Origin: Polyangia bacterium
Lineage (GTDB): Bacteria; Myxococcota_A; Polyangia; Fen-1088
Direction: 5' to 3'
NCBI GenBank assembly: GCA_036268875.1
Contig: DATATI010000095.1
Span: 21,164-85,163, forward strand
DNA: 64,000 nucleotides
The notes under the pieces were generated by a model. The model searched no databases. It was not told where the DNA came from and saw only the letters and a list, made by a program, of their open reading frames with translations. Shown in pieces: positions 35,019-43,533 of this stretch. The position numbers were made by a program, and so were the translations under genes. Every line of letters begins with the position of its first letter. Within the stretch, counting starts at the first letter, position 1.

Positions 35019-35673
35019 GGAGACAGCTCGCTCAGGGCCGCGAGGAGACCGTCGATCTCCTCCGGCTGATGAGAGGCGGAGATCGTCACCCGTAGGCGTG
35101 CAGTTGTTTCGGGGACGGTTGGTGGACAGATGGCCGGGACGAAGAGGCCACGATCCGAAAGCAGGCGGGCCGCCGCGAGGGCTCGCTGGTCGCTGCCGAG
35201 GATGACAGGAAAGATCGGAACGCGCGGCTGGGGCGATCCAAGGAGACCGCGGGAAGGCAGGCCAGCCGCGAGACGCTGGCAGTTGGCTTGGAGGGCGCGG
35301 CGGTGTGCGTCGCCTTCAGCGCCGGCGGCAAGAGATACGGCGGCAGCGCTGGCGGCGGCCGACGGCGGGCGGGGCGGCCGTGGTAAAAATGAACGTCCGG
35401 GCCTTGTTGAGAAGAAAAAACCGCTAGGGACTTTGGCCGGCGACGAACCTGCCGAAGGATCCAAATGCCTTGCCCACGGTCCCAATGAGGACGTTGGGAA
35501 TGATTCCGGCGGCGGCGCAAAGCCCGCGACCGCCCGGCCCCAAGACTCCCAGAGCATGAGCTTCGTCGACCACGAGAACCGCGCCGGTATCCTGAGCAGC
35601 CCTGGCCAGGGCCCGCAGAGGCGCGACAGCGCCATCCATAATGGAAAGGGACTCCGTGACCAGTATGCGATGC

Positions 35674-35711
35674 CGATAAGAGACAGCCTTTTGAAGAGTC
35701 TCATGAGCAGC
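35674..35711. repeat. 38-bp direct repeat inside bioF, copy 1
   Basis: The 38 bp here are identical to 35745-35782. With the 33 bp between them they form a 71-bp tandem duplication. As 71 is not a multiple of three, the duplication shifts the bioF frame. Confidence 0.9.
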
Positions 35712-35744
35712 ACTTAGGCGCCGCTCCCTCTGGTGACGTTGGTG

Positions 35745-35782
35745 CGATAAGAGACAGCCTTTTGAAGAGTCTCATGAGCAGC
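35745..35782. repeat. 38-bp direct repeat inside bioF, copy 2
   Basis: This is an exact copy of 35674-35711. Removing one 71-bp unit rejoins the bioF segment reading ETLQKAVSYRHRILV. Confidence 0.9.
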
Positions 35783-36280
35783 CCGGCCATCTGCACAATG
35801 GAAAGATCTTTTAGCGTTGCCCGGGACAGGCGGCAACCATCGAATAGGCTGGCATGTTTGCCCTGATCAGAGGCGATTAAGTCCTCGGGCCCGGCCAGTG
35901 CGGTGATTGCAGCCAAATTGGCAGTTATAGCCGGTTGAGAAGCAGAGGCAGTCGGGCTGCGGAAGGTGTTGGGACGAGGCGGCCTCAAGCTCGTGATGGG
36001 GGCGGCAGATCTCCGCTAACCAGGCGGGCGGCGGCGGAGCCGAAGCCAAAGGCGCCGCTGATGTCGGCTGCGGCTTGAGCGAGAATGGGATAGGTGACCA
36101 GCCCGAGATAATCATTGGAAGCAAAGGAAAGGAGAGGGCGGTTCTGCTGCCGCACATGGATGCGGTCGCCTCCGGAAACGGCAGGACAAGCGCGCAATCG
36201 GTCATGCGCACGGAGCTGGTTCCAGTTCTTCGGCCAAGGACGGCAGGAAGTGGATATATTGCCTTTATACCCCCCGGCGA

Positions 36281-36296
36281 TGTTCCACGTGAAACG
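36281..36296 (+). promoter_or_regulatory. parS centromere-like site 1
   Basis: TGTTCCACGTGAAACG matches the ParB-binding parS consensus TGTTTCACGTGAAACA at all but two positions. It lies between rsmG and the bioF relic. Confidence 0.85.
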
Positions 36297-36319
36297 ATCC
36301 GCTGGCGATGCGGAGTTCC

Positions 36320-36335
36320 GGTTTCACGTGGAACG
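36320..36335 (-). promoter_or_regulatory. parS centromere-like site 2
   Basis: GGTTTCACGTGGAACG is the inverse orientation of site 1 (shared 14-bp core GTTCCACGTGAAAC), 39 bp away. It overlaps the last codons and stop of rsmG. Confidence 0.85.
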
Positions 36336-36956
36336 TCGGAAAGATAATAGCCAGCGGGTGCCATCGGCATAGGATTCGACATCTTCCGGATCAAGTCGAT
36401 CCGGAATTGCAAGCGACCGATGCGCCGACAATGCCAGGATGCGACCCTCCGGCCGAACCAAGGACCATGCCTTTTGCAACCAATCTTCGGGACGAAATGT
36501 TGCTCGCGACATAGCCACATCAAAGGGGGCACTGCGTCCGCCAGGCAAAGCGCCTTCCCATCTTTCGGGCACCACCGATACGCGATTACTTAGCCGCAAG
36601 GTGCGGATGGCCGTTCGAAGAAAAGCGACCTTCTTTCGGATCGGTTCCACCATGAGGATAGAGGCCTGGGGCGCCATCAGCGCCGCCGGCAGAGCAGGCA
36701 AACCACCGCCGCTCCCGATGTCCACCACTTTGGCTGTGCTCTTGATTTGCCTGGCGACAGCAAACGCGTCCGAGAAATGCTCGTCTATCAATTCATTGAG
36801 CGATTTCGCCCCCGTCAAATTGATCCGTTCATTCCATTGCAAGAGCAGTTGGCCATAAGTCAGCAATGCCGCTCGGTCCGCCCGGGACAGAGGAAGCTGC
36901 CATTGCTCCGCCATTCGCCGAAGCTGTGTTAGCGCTTGTTCTTCTTTCGGCACCAT
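36324..36956 (-). CDS. rsmG: 16S rRNA (guanine527-N7)-methyltransferase
   Basis: The 210-residue RsmG (GidB) methylates G527 of 16S rRNA. It shows YGQLLLQWNERINLTG near the N-terminus, the SAM loop VVDIGSGGGLPALPAAL and MVEPIRKKVAFLR. ATG 36956 is chosen: it gives the normal length and lies 6 nt after a GATACT -10-like hexamer. Longer in-frame starts run into the divergent kinase gene. In many genomes rsmG precedes parA-parB; here those genes are absent but two parS sites lie at its 3' end, one containing the stop codon. Confidence 0.93.
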   Translation of the reverse strand: MVPKEEQALTQLRRMAEQWQLPLSRADRAALLTYGQLLLQWNERINLTGAKSLNELIDEHFSDAFAVARQIKSTAKVVDIGSGGGLPALPAALMAPQASILMVEPIRKKVAFLRTAIRTLRLSNRVSVVPERWEGALPGGRSAPFDVAMSRATFRPEDWLQKAWSLVRPEGRILALSAHRSLAIPDRLDPEDVESYADGTRWLLSFRRST

Positions 36957-36962
36957 TCGGAC

Positions 36963-36970
36963 AGTATCAT
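36963..36970. promoter_or_regulatory. overlapping divergent -10-like elements for rsmG and the sugar kinase
   Basis: The 22-bp gap between the two start codons holds GATACT on the minus strand (6 nt before the rsmG ATG) and TATCAT on the plus strand (8 nt before the kinase ATG at 36979). The geometry is the same as between thiE and uvrB. Confidence 0.35.
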
Positions 36971-36978
36971 TGCGGCCC

Positions 36979-38037
36979 ATGTTGGCAGAGCCGGCCCTGT
37001 CTGAAACCCTGGGTGAATTCGTGAAGTACTTTGCCGGCGGTCGCTCGGCCTCTGTGCAGACACTGGTGGGCGATGCCTCCAGTCGGCGATACCACCGCGT
37101 GACAATGGCTGGCGGATCGCCAGCCAGCGTGGTGATCATGGAGCTGCCCGAGGATCAATCGAAGTCCGAGGAGGGCGGCGCCGAAGGGCCGCCGACTGAA
37201 CTGCCGTTTCTGAACCTGCAGCGCTATTTGGACGCCGGGGGATTGCCGGTTCCTCGTATCTATCATCACGATCTGAAACGGGGACTGGTGGCGCTGGAGG
37301 ATCTGGGTGACCAAACATTCGAGATGGCCGTGAAAGCCGCCACGCCTGAGCAGCGGCGGGGGTTGTACCGACAAGCCATGGCGCACATCGTGGCCTTGCA
37401 ACGTCTGGGAGACAGCCGCCCGGATCCGGCGTGTGTGGCATTCGGTCGGCGCTTTGATCAGGCTCTTTTGCGCTGGGAATTAGACCATTTTCGCGAGTGG
37501 TACCTGGAAGCGGCGTCGCATGCGGCCCTCACCGCTGCCGAGTCCCAGGCCGTGACCCAAGCCTTTGAGTGGATTGCCGCCACACTGGCTCAAAGCCCCC
37601 TGACCTTGGTTCATCGCGACTTCCAGAGCCGCAACTTGATGCTCGTCGGCTCAGCCGGCACGCCTGAGATCCGCATCATTGATTTTCAAGACGCTCTTCT
37701 TGGCTCGCGGGCTTACGATCTAGTGGCGCTATTAAGGGATTCTTATGTCGAGCTGCCGTCCGCCGAGGTAGACGCCCACGTCATCTGGTTTGGCCAAGAA
37801 GTGGGGTTGCCCGCCGAGGATTTCCAGCGCCTTTTCGTCCTGCAGGCCTTGCAGCGCAAGTTGAAGGACACCGGCCGCTTCATCTATATCGACCGGGTCC
37901 GCAAGAATCCCAGCTTCCTGCGCTGGATTCCCACCAGCCTTCGCTATGTGGCCGCGGCCTTGAGAGCAGCCCCAACGCCGCTTGAGCCACTGCGGGAGAT
38001 CTTCGAACGCCATATACCGGCCCTCCACGACTCATAG
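36979..38037 (+). CDS. AmgK-like aminoglycoside-phosphotransferase-fold sugar kinase
   Basis: A 352-residue protein of the COG3178/AmgK group, whose characterised members phosphorylate N-acetylmuramate or N-acetylglucosamine at the anomeric position for cell-wall recycling. Motifs are GDASSRRYHRV (nucleotide loop), VALEDLGD, the catalytic VHRDFQSRNLM (Asp) and the metal-binding IIDFQDALLGSRAYDL. Substrate is inferred from family only. The typical partner, a MurU-type nucleotidyltransferase, is not next to it. ATG 36979 is preferred to TTG 36970. It diverges from rsmG. Confidence 0.8.
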   Translation: MLAEPALSETLGEFVKYFAGGRSASVQTLVGDASSRRYHRVTMAGGSPASVVIMELPEDQSKSEEGGAEGPPTELPFLNLQRYLDAGGLPVPRIYHHDLKRGLVALEDLGDQTFEMAVKAATPEQRRGLYRQAMAHIVALQRLGDSRPDPACVAFGRRFDQALLRWELDHFREWYLEAASHAALTAAESQAVTQAFEWIAATLAQSPLTLVHRDFQSRNLMLVGSAGTPEIRIIDFQDALLGSRAYDLVALLRDSYVELPSAEVDAHVIWFGQEVGLPAEDFQRLFVLQALQRKLKDTGRFIYIDRVRKNPSFLRWIPTSLRYVAAALRAAPTPLEPLREIFERHIPALHDS

Positions 38038-38108
38038 CAGTTTGCTAGGTACATTTCGTATGACATTGCCGCCGTCCACAAAGCGCAGTGGACACGTCGC
38101 GTTGCCTA

Positions 38109-38114
38109 TATACT
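38109..38114 (+). promoter_or_regulatory. -10 element upstream of the DUF4388 protein
   Basis: TATACT lies 45 bp before the ATG at 38160, in a 122-bp intergenic region. A convincing -35 at 16-18 bp was not found. Confidence 0.35.
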
Positions 38115-38159
38115 TTCGCTCGCCGGCTTTGGGGGACTGCTGCGCCCTCGGCTGAACCC

Positions 38160-40742
38160 ATGGAACCGCGAACCGAACCGCCCTTCCCGAAGAGTGTGCT
38201 GGTTGTTGACGACGATCCGAAGAGCCGTCGGATCATCGAGGTCAGCCTGCGCAGCGAAGGTTTCGACGTGCAGGTCGCCGCTGATGCCGTCGCGGCGACG
38301 GCCTGGTTGGAAGACAATGTGCCCGGCGTGATCATCGCCGCCACTGCTCTCGGCGACGTCGACGGCTTCGATTTTTGCCGCCGCGTGAAAGAGAAACCGG
38401 CGCACGCACAAGTTCCATTCATGTTGCTGGGCGAGGCCACGGCGGCGAATCGAATTCGCGGAATCGAGATCGGCGCCGAGGAATTCGTCGGCAAGCCGGT
38501 GTTCATCAAGGACGTGGTGGGTCGTGTGTCGTTGCTGCTGCAGCGGCAGAATCGCCAGCGTATGGAGACGGACGGGTCCGGCGACCAGGCTTTCGTCGGC
38601 ACCCTAGCGGACATCTCGGTGGTTGATCTGGTTCAGACGCTGCAAGGCCCGCGGCGCTCCGGCGTCGTCCATCTGCGCAGCCAGCAAAGCGGCAGCGGCG
38701 AAATCTATTTTCGCCAGGGTGCGGTGGTCGACGCGGAGGTCGGTCGCCTCTCGGGGCGCGAGGCGATGTTTCGCCTGTTTTCCTGGTCGCAAGGCACGTA
38801 TCGCATCGAACCGAAGAGCATCCGTCGCAAGGACGCCATTGGCCTTCCGCCGGCCGCGCTGGTGATGGAGGGGATGCGCCGGTTGGACGATTGGCAGCGC
38901 CTGTTGAAAGATCTTCCACCACTGCCGACGGTGTTCGAGGTCGACTACCGCGTGCTGGCCGAGCGCCTGGCGGAAATTCCCGACGAGGTGAACGCGATCC
39001 TGCGTCTTTTCGACGGCGCTCGCACCCTGCTCAACGTCGTCGATGATTGCGGCATCGCCGACAGCGAGGCGCTGAGCCTGGCGGGCAAACTGTTTGCTGA
39101 AGGCATCATTCGTGATGTGCAGGCGCCCGCCGAGGAGACCGCGGCCGCTTCGCCCGCTGCCGAGGGATGGTTGACCGAGGCGGCGGGTCCGTTTCGCCCG
39201 CCGGCCGTCGCCGACGACGCCGAGCCGCCCACCGGCGACGGAAACGACATTCATCGCCGGCGCACCGGACCGCTGGAGCCGCTGGAGCCGCCGCTTTCGG
39301 CAGCGCCGCCGCCAGTGGCCGACGAACCGCGACGGGACACGTTGCTTGAATTGGCTGTTCCAGCGCTGGAGGAACCCAGCGCGGCCAATGGGGCGCCAGC
39401 CTCGGTCTTGAATGGTGCGATCTCGACGCCGATCGCGGCGCCGGCATCGGAGGAACCGCCGCCGGCCGATGCCGCCGACGAAACGGTGGATCTAGCGCCC
39501 AGCGCCGCTACGCCCGAGGCCGTCGCACCCACGGTGGCAGTCGCACCCGACGAGCCACCGCCCATCGCTGTGTCCAGCGGTGCCATTCCCGGACCGCGGG
39601 AGAATGAACCGGCCGTGGTCATCCCGTTCGGGGACATGGGCGGCGCCGCGCGGCGCACCTTGCTGGCCGCTGGCGGAGCACCCACCGCCGCAGCGAACGC
39701 CGCCGACAGCGGTCCGCTGGCAGCCATCGCCGGTTCGTTGGGCGAGTCGATGTCGCCGTCGGCGCGCTCGACCGAGCCGGGCATTGGTCCGCCCGACGAA
39801 CTATCCGCGGGATCGCCTCTTGCCGACGCCACCGCGGCGGAGGCCTTGCTGGCCGGTGCAGAACCATTCCCATCTGCGTCCGATTCCACAGCGCTGCCCG
39901 TAAAGGCCGCGCGCTGGACCAAATCGGGCGACGCCGTCAGCGACGCAGACGCGCTGGACGAGCTGAGCCTGCCTGGCCGCCATCGGGGACCGCTGATGTT
40001 GATCGGCGGTGCCGCGCTGCTGGGCGGCCTGGTCTTCGCGGCCCAACGTCTGTTTCCGCACGGCGAACGCGCAACCGATAGGCCCGCCCTAGCAGCGCCG
40101 GTCACGCCGTCCGAGCAAGCCCCGCGGGCAGTCGTCGTCAAAGAAGCCCAGGCGCCCGCCAAACCAGCGCTGCCGCCGGTGCCCGCGCCGGCGAAGAAGC
40201 CAGCGGCGCCCGCGGTCGAGCTACCGACGGCGCCGATCGCCGCGTCGCCGAATCCACCCGGCAAAGAATCGCCGCCGCCCGCAGCGCGGGCGCCGGAACT
40301 GGCCGCGCGCGAATCACCATCGGCGGCGGCCGCGGCGAAGTCTCCATCCGCTGCCAAGCCGGCCGTCGCCGCGCAACCCGATCGCGGCGCTGATTTTTCC
40401 GGCCTGCTGGAGAAATGCCGAGCCGCCTTCAGCCAGGGCAAGGTTCGCGAAGCTGCCACCGCCTGCGCCGCCGCCAAGGACGCCAACGGTGAATCGGGCG
40501 ACGCGCTGCTGCTCTTGGCCCATGTCGAGTTCAACCGCAATCACTTGAAGGACGCTCTGCAGTGGGCGGAGAAAGCGATCAAGATCGATCCCAATCTCGC
40601 CGACGCGTACGTGATCTTCGGCGGCGTGCAACAGGACGCTGGCCGCAATCGCGAAGCAAAGTGGGCCTACAAAAAATATCTCGAGCTGGCCCCGCGCGGG
40701 CAGTACGCCGCCGACTTGCGGGCCATCGTCGACACGTTGTAA
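38160..40742 (+). CDS. pseudo-receiver / DUF4388 / TPR membrane protein
   Basis: An 860-residue protein. Residues about 12-130 form a receiver with the acidic pocket (VVDDDP) and Lys112 kept, but the acceptor position is Ala61 and the conserved Thr/Ser is Gly. Residues about 145-245 form a DUF4388 (PATAN-type) domain (FVGTLADISVVDLVQTLQ, GEIYFRQGAVVDAEVG), common in myxobacterial signalling and motility proteins. A long Pro/Ala-rich region (about 320-590) follows, then one membrane segment (LMLIGGAALLGGLVFAA), more Pro/Ala and C-terminal TPR-like repeats (residues about 765-855), probably periplasmic. It may be a scaffold across the inner membrane. ATG 38160 gives the receiver a normal N-terminus. 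Confidence 0.8.
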   Translation: MEPRTEPPFPKSVLVVDDDPKSRRIIEVSLRSEGFDVQVAADAVAATAWLEDNVPGVIIAATALGDVDGFDFCRRVKEKPAHAQVPFMLLGEATAANRIRGIEIGAEEFVGKPVFIKDVVGRVSLLLQRQNRQRMETDGSGDQAFVGTLADISVVDLVQTLQGPRRSGVVHLRSQQSGSGEIYFRQGAVVDAEVGRLSGREAMFRLFSWSQGTYRIEPKSIRRKDAIGLPPAALVMEGMRRLDDWQRLLKDLPPLPTVFEVDYRVLAERLAEIPDEVNAILRLFDGARTLLNVVDDCGIADSEALSLAGKLFAEGIIRDVQAPAEETAAASPAAEGWLTEAAGPFRPPAVADDAEPPTGDGNDIHRRRTGPLEPLEPPLSAAPPPVADEPRRDTLLELAVPALEEPSAANGAPASVLNGAISTPIAAPASEEPPPADAADETVDLAPSAATPEAVAPTVAVAPDEPPPIAVSSGAIPGPRENEPAVVIPFGDMGGAARRTLLAAGGAPTAAANAADSGPLAAIAGSLGESMSPSARSTEPGIGPPDELSAGSPLADATAAEALLAGAEPFPSASDSTALPVKAARWTKSGDAVSDADALDELSLPGRHRGPLMLIGGAALLGGLVFAAQRLFPHGERATDRPALAAPVTPSEQAPRAVVVKEAQAPAKPALPPVPAPAKKPAAPAVELPTAPIAASPNPPGKESPPPAARAPELAARESPSAAAAAKSPSAAKPAVAAQPDRGADFSGLLEKCRAAFSQGKVREAATACAAAKDANGESGDALLLLAHVEFNRNHLKDALQWAEKAIKIDPNLADAYVIFGGVQQDAGRNREAKWAYKKYLELAPRGQYAADLRAIVDTL

Positions 40743-40754
40743 GCGTCGGCGGTC

Positions 40755-41765
40755 ATGTTGGTCCTGGGAATCGAGACTTCGTGCGACGAGACCGCCGCGT
40801 CGGTGGTGGAGGACGGCCGCCGCGTGCGTTCGGATGTGGTGGCGTCGCAGATTTTGGTGCACGCGCCTTACGGTGGCGTGGTGCCGGAGGTGGCCTCGCG
40901 CCAGCACCTGGCGACGATCATTCCGACGGTGGCGGGCGCCGTGAAAACGGCCGGCATCACGCTCGGCGACCTCGACGGCATCGCCGTGACGTGCGGTCCG
41001 GGTCTGGTGGGCGCGCTGCTGGTCGGCGTGGAGACGGCAAAATCATTGGGCTATGCGCTGGGCAAGCCGGTGGTCGGCGTCAACCACCTGGCCGGGCATC
41101 TGGCGGCGGTGTTTCTTGAAGACCCGTCGCTGCCCGAGTCGCCGCCCTATCCGCATCTGGCCTTGCTGGTTTCGGGCGGGCACACAGCACTGATTCGCGT
41201 CGGTGGCCCGGGGCAGACGCGTCTGCTGGGAGCCACGCGCGACGACGCCGCCGGCGAGGCGTTCGACAAGGTCGGCAAGATGCTGGGCCTTGGGTATCCG
41301 GGCGGCGTGCAGATCGATGGCCTGGCCGCCACCGGCGATCCGCGCGCCGTCGCGCTGCCGCGCGCGTTGCCGGGGCGGGACGATCTCGACTTCAGCTTCT
41401 CGGGCCTGAAGACGGCGGTGTCGACGATCCTGCACGGCGCGCCGCCGCCGATCGAGCAACAGCTCGGCGATTTTTGCGCCAGTTTTCAAGCGGCGGTAGT
41501 TGATGTGCTGGTGCGCAAGTCGCGCCGGGCGCTGGCGCTGCAAGGATTGGGCGCGCTGGTGGTGTGTGGCGGCGTGGCGGCCAACCGGGGCCTGCGCGCC
41601 GGTCTGGCGGTGGCCGCCGGCGAGGACGGTTTTCGGCTGTATATCCCGCCGCCCAAGCGCTGCACCGACAATGCGTCGATGATCGCCGCCGCCGGGACGC
41701 CGCTTCTGAAAATGGGCACGCGCGCCGCCTGGGATCTGGGCGTCGATCCCGGACTGCCTCTTTGA
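40755..41765 (+). CDS. tsaD: tRNA N6-adenosine threonylcarbamoyltransferase
   Basis: The 336-residue TsaD transfers threonylcarbamoyl to A37 of ANN-decoding tRNAs. The ASKHA fold shows LGIETSCDETAASVV, CGPGLVGALLVG, metal ligands in NHLAGHL, LVSGGHTAL and CGGVAANRGLR, with the late Asp in CTDNASMIA. It is 12 bp after the previous gene and its stop overlaps the rsmA start (TTGA). Confidence 0.96.
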   Translation: MLVLGIETSCDETAASVVEDGRRVRSDVVASQILVHAPYGGVVPEVASRQHLATIIPTVAGAVKTAGITLGDLDGIAVTCGPGLVGALLVGVETAKSLGYALGKPVVGVNHLAGHLAAVFLEDPSLPESPPYPHLALLVSGGHTALIRVGGPGQTRLLGATRDDAAGEAFDKVGKMLGLGYPGGVQIDGLAATGDPRAVALPRALPGRDDLDFSFSGLKTAVSTILHGAPPPIEQQLGDFCASFQAAVVDVLVRKSRRALALQGLGALVVCGGVAANRGLRAGLAVAAGEDGFRLYIPPPKRCTDNASMIAAAGTPLLKMGTRAAWDLGVDPGLPL

Positions 41766-42631
41766 CCGCGCGACCGCCCGACGATCCGCGCCGGGTGTTG
41801 GCGCGGTACGACCTGCGGGCGAAAAAATCCTGGGGGCAAAACTTTCTCGTCGCGCGCGGCATTCACCAGCGCATCGTGGCCGCCGCCGGCGCGACCGCGG
41901 ACGATGTGGTGGTGGAGATCGGCGCCGGCCTGGGCACGTTGACCGTTGCGCTGGCCTCGGCCGAGCCGCCACCTCGTCGGGTGATCGCCGTCGAGCGCGA
42001 CCCCGACATGTTGACCGTCCTGCGTGGCGAACTGGTCGCCGCCGCCAACGTCGAGGTCGCCGCCGCCGACGCCGCGACGTACGATCTGCCAGCGGTGGCC
42101 CGCGGGGCGGGACGGCCGATCATCGTGGTCGGCAATCTGCCGTATCAGATCAGCAGCGCGTTGTTGTTGCGGCTGGCGCGGGCCGGCACGGCGACGCTGG
42201 CGCGCGCGGTGGTGATGGTCCAGCGCGAGATGGCCCAGCGGGTGGTGGCGCCGGCGGGCAACAAGATCTACGGACGTTTTTCGGTGGCGGTGCAGCAGCG
42301 CGCGGCGGTGCGCATCCTGTTTCACGTCAGCCCGGGCGCCTTTCATCCGCCGCCACAGGTGACCTCGTCGGTGCTGGAGCTTTTGCCGCGGGCGGCGTTG
42401 CTGGCGCCGGTGCGCGACGAACTTTTGTTCGACGAGGTGGTGAAGGAAGCGTTCGGCACCCGGCGCAAGATGCTCCGGCGAGCGCTGGCGCCGGCGTTCG
42501 GCGCCGACGTCGCCGAAGCGGCGTTGCAGCAGGCCGGCCTCGACGGCACATTGCGCGCCGAAGCGCTGACCATCGCCGAGCTGGCGCGTCTAGCGGACGG
42601 CATGCTGGCGGCGCGTGCGGCCGTGCGCTGA
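41762..42631 (+). CDS. rsmA: 16S rRNA (adenine1518/1519-N6) dimethyltransferase
   Basis: The 289-residue RsmA (KsgA) dimethylates two adjacent adenines in helix 45 of 16S rRNA. Motifs are KKSWGQNFLVARGI, the SAM loop VEIGAGLGTLT, the catalytic GNLPYQIS and FHPPPQVTSSVLEL. It starts with TTG overlapping the tsaD stop, the only start that gives the family N-terminus. The tsaD-rsmA-mutM run is probably one operon. Confidence 0.93.
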   Translation: MTARPPDDPRRVLARYDLRAKKSWGQNFLVARGIHQRIVAAAGATADDVVVEIGAGLGTLTVALASAEPPPRRVIAVERDPDMLTVLRGELVAAANVEVAAADAATYDLPAVARGAGRPIIVVGNLPYQISSALLLRLARAGTATLARAVVMVQREMAQRVVAPAGNKIYGRFSVAVQQRAAVRILFHVSPGAFHPPPQVTSSVLELLPRAALLAPVRDELLFDEVVKEAFGTRRKMLRRALAPAFGADVAEAALQQAGLDGTLRAEALTIAELARLADGMLAARAAVR

Positions 42632-42674
42632 CGCTGGTACCGCCGCCGCCGATGCGCTAGACGAAGCGCAGCCG

Positions 42675-43496
42675 ATGCCCGAGCTTCCTGAAGTCGAGAC
42701 CATCGTGCGCGGGCTGGCGCCGGCGCTGACTGGCCGTCGCATCGGCGCGGTGTGGGGCAGTGGATTGCCGTTGCGGTTGGCGCGGCCGGTGAACCTGCCT
42801 GGCTTGCGCGAGATCACCGTGGGCGCGCGGTTGAAGGCGGTGGCGCGGCTGGGAAAGTACATCGTGCTGCGTACGGATCGCGGCGGCGGCGTGCTGATTC
42901 ACCTCGGGATGTCGGGTCGCTTGCGCTTGCACGCCGCCGGCGACGCCCGCGCCCCGCACACGCACGTGGTGTTCACGCTCGACGGCGGGGCCGAGCTGCG
43001 CTTTGTCGATCCGCGCCGGTTCGGCTGGGTCGACGCCGGCGCCCCGATCGAGGCCTTACCCGAGCTATCGGCGCTGGGACCGGATCCGCTGGCGCAACTG
43101 GACGCCGCCGGTTTGCGTGAGCGCCTGGCCGGCGTGCGCGCGCCGGTCAAGGCGTTCCTGCTGGATCAGCGGCGCATCGCTGGCCTGGGCAACATCTACG
43201 TCAGCGAGGCGCTGTTTCGCGCCGGCATTCACCCCACCACGCCCGCCGGAAAACTGCAGCGCCGCGCCCCCGCCTTGCTGGATGCCATCGTCGCCGCGCT
43301 GGAAAGCGGGATCGCCAATCGCGGCACCAGCCTGCGCGATTACGTCGATCTCGACGGCGTGCCCGGCGACAACGAGGCGGCGTTGCTGGTGTACGGCCGC
43401 CACGGCGAGGCCTGCCGAACCTGCGCGACGAAGATCCGCCGCCGCGTCGACGGCGGACGCTCGACGTTTTTCTGCCCGCGCTGCCAGCGACGCTGA
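42675..43496 (+). CDS. mutM: formamidopyrimidine-DNA glycosylase
   Basis: The 273-residue MutM (Fpg) excises oxidised purines such as 8-oxoguanine. After Met1 comes the catalytic Pro2-Glu3 (PELPEVETIVRG), then LGKYIVLRTD with the catalytic Lys, LGMSGRLRLH, the helix-two-turn-helix LLDQRRIAGLGNIYVSEALF and a C-terminal zinc finger with Cys pairs CRTC and CPRC. ATG 42675 is fixed because the N-terminal Pro is the nucleophile. It lies 43 bp after rsmA. Confidence 0.97.
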   Translation: MPELPEVETIVRGLAPALTGRRIGAVWGSGLPLRLARPVNLPGLREITVGARLKAVARLGKYIVLRTDRGGGVLIHLGMSGRLRLHAAGDARAPHTHVVFTLDGGAELRFVDPRRFGWVDAGAPIEALPELSALGPDPLAQLDAAGLRERLAGVRAPVKAFLLDQRRIAGLGNIYVSEALFRAGIHPTTPAGKLQRRAPALLDAIVAALESGIANRGTSLRDYVDLDGVPGDNEAALLVYGRHGEACRTCATKIRRRVDGGRSTFFCPRCQRR

Positions 43497-43533
43497 GGGC
43501 GCGCGCGGCCGTCCGCCGCCTCGCCGGTCGCGC

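Larger units (their letters stand above)
35015..36240 (-). pseudogene. bioF: 8-amino-7-oxononanoate synthase, multiply disrupted
   Basis: Segments of BioF appear in order but in different frames: RAHDRLRACPAVSGGDRIHV, FASNDYLGLV, FGFGSAAARLVSG, HHELEAA, ITANLAAITALAGPEDLIAS, HASLFDGCRLSRA, RHRILVTESLSIMDG, VVDEAHALGVLGPGGRG, GTVGKAFGSFG, FFLLNKARTFIFTTAAPPAV and the C-terminal RLLSDRGLFVPAICPPTVPE. I count frameshifts near 36212 (extra C), 36000 (C5 run), 35927, 35823 and 35360, an in-frame TAG at 35424-35426, and a 71-bp tandem duplication (35674-35782). The PLP lysine region (GTVGKAFGS) is still readable. Total length fits a normal BioF plus the duplication. Neighbouring rsmG, bioD and jag are intact, so real decay is more likely than poor sequence, though several shifts lie in homopolymers. 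Confidence 0.85.

Noticed and set aside
35678..35688. ATAAGAGACAG inside the bioF repeat, identical to the end of a common transposase-adapter sequence
   Set aside because: The match is only 11 nt, the bases before it do not match the adapter, and the same bases encode a plausible BioF segment (VSYRH). Read-level inspection would settle it.
36324..37139. Long start for rsmG at 37139
   Set aside because: It would overlap the divergent kinase gene by 160 bp and add 61 residues absent from the family; ATG 36956 gives the normal N-terminus.
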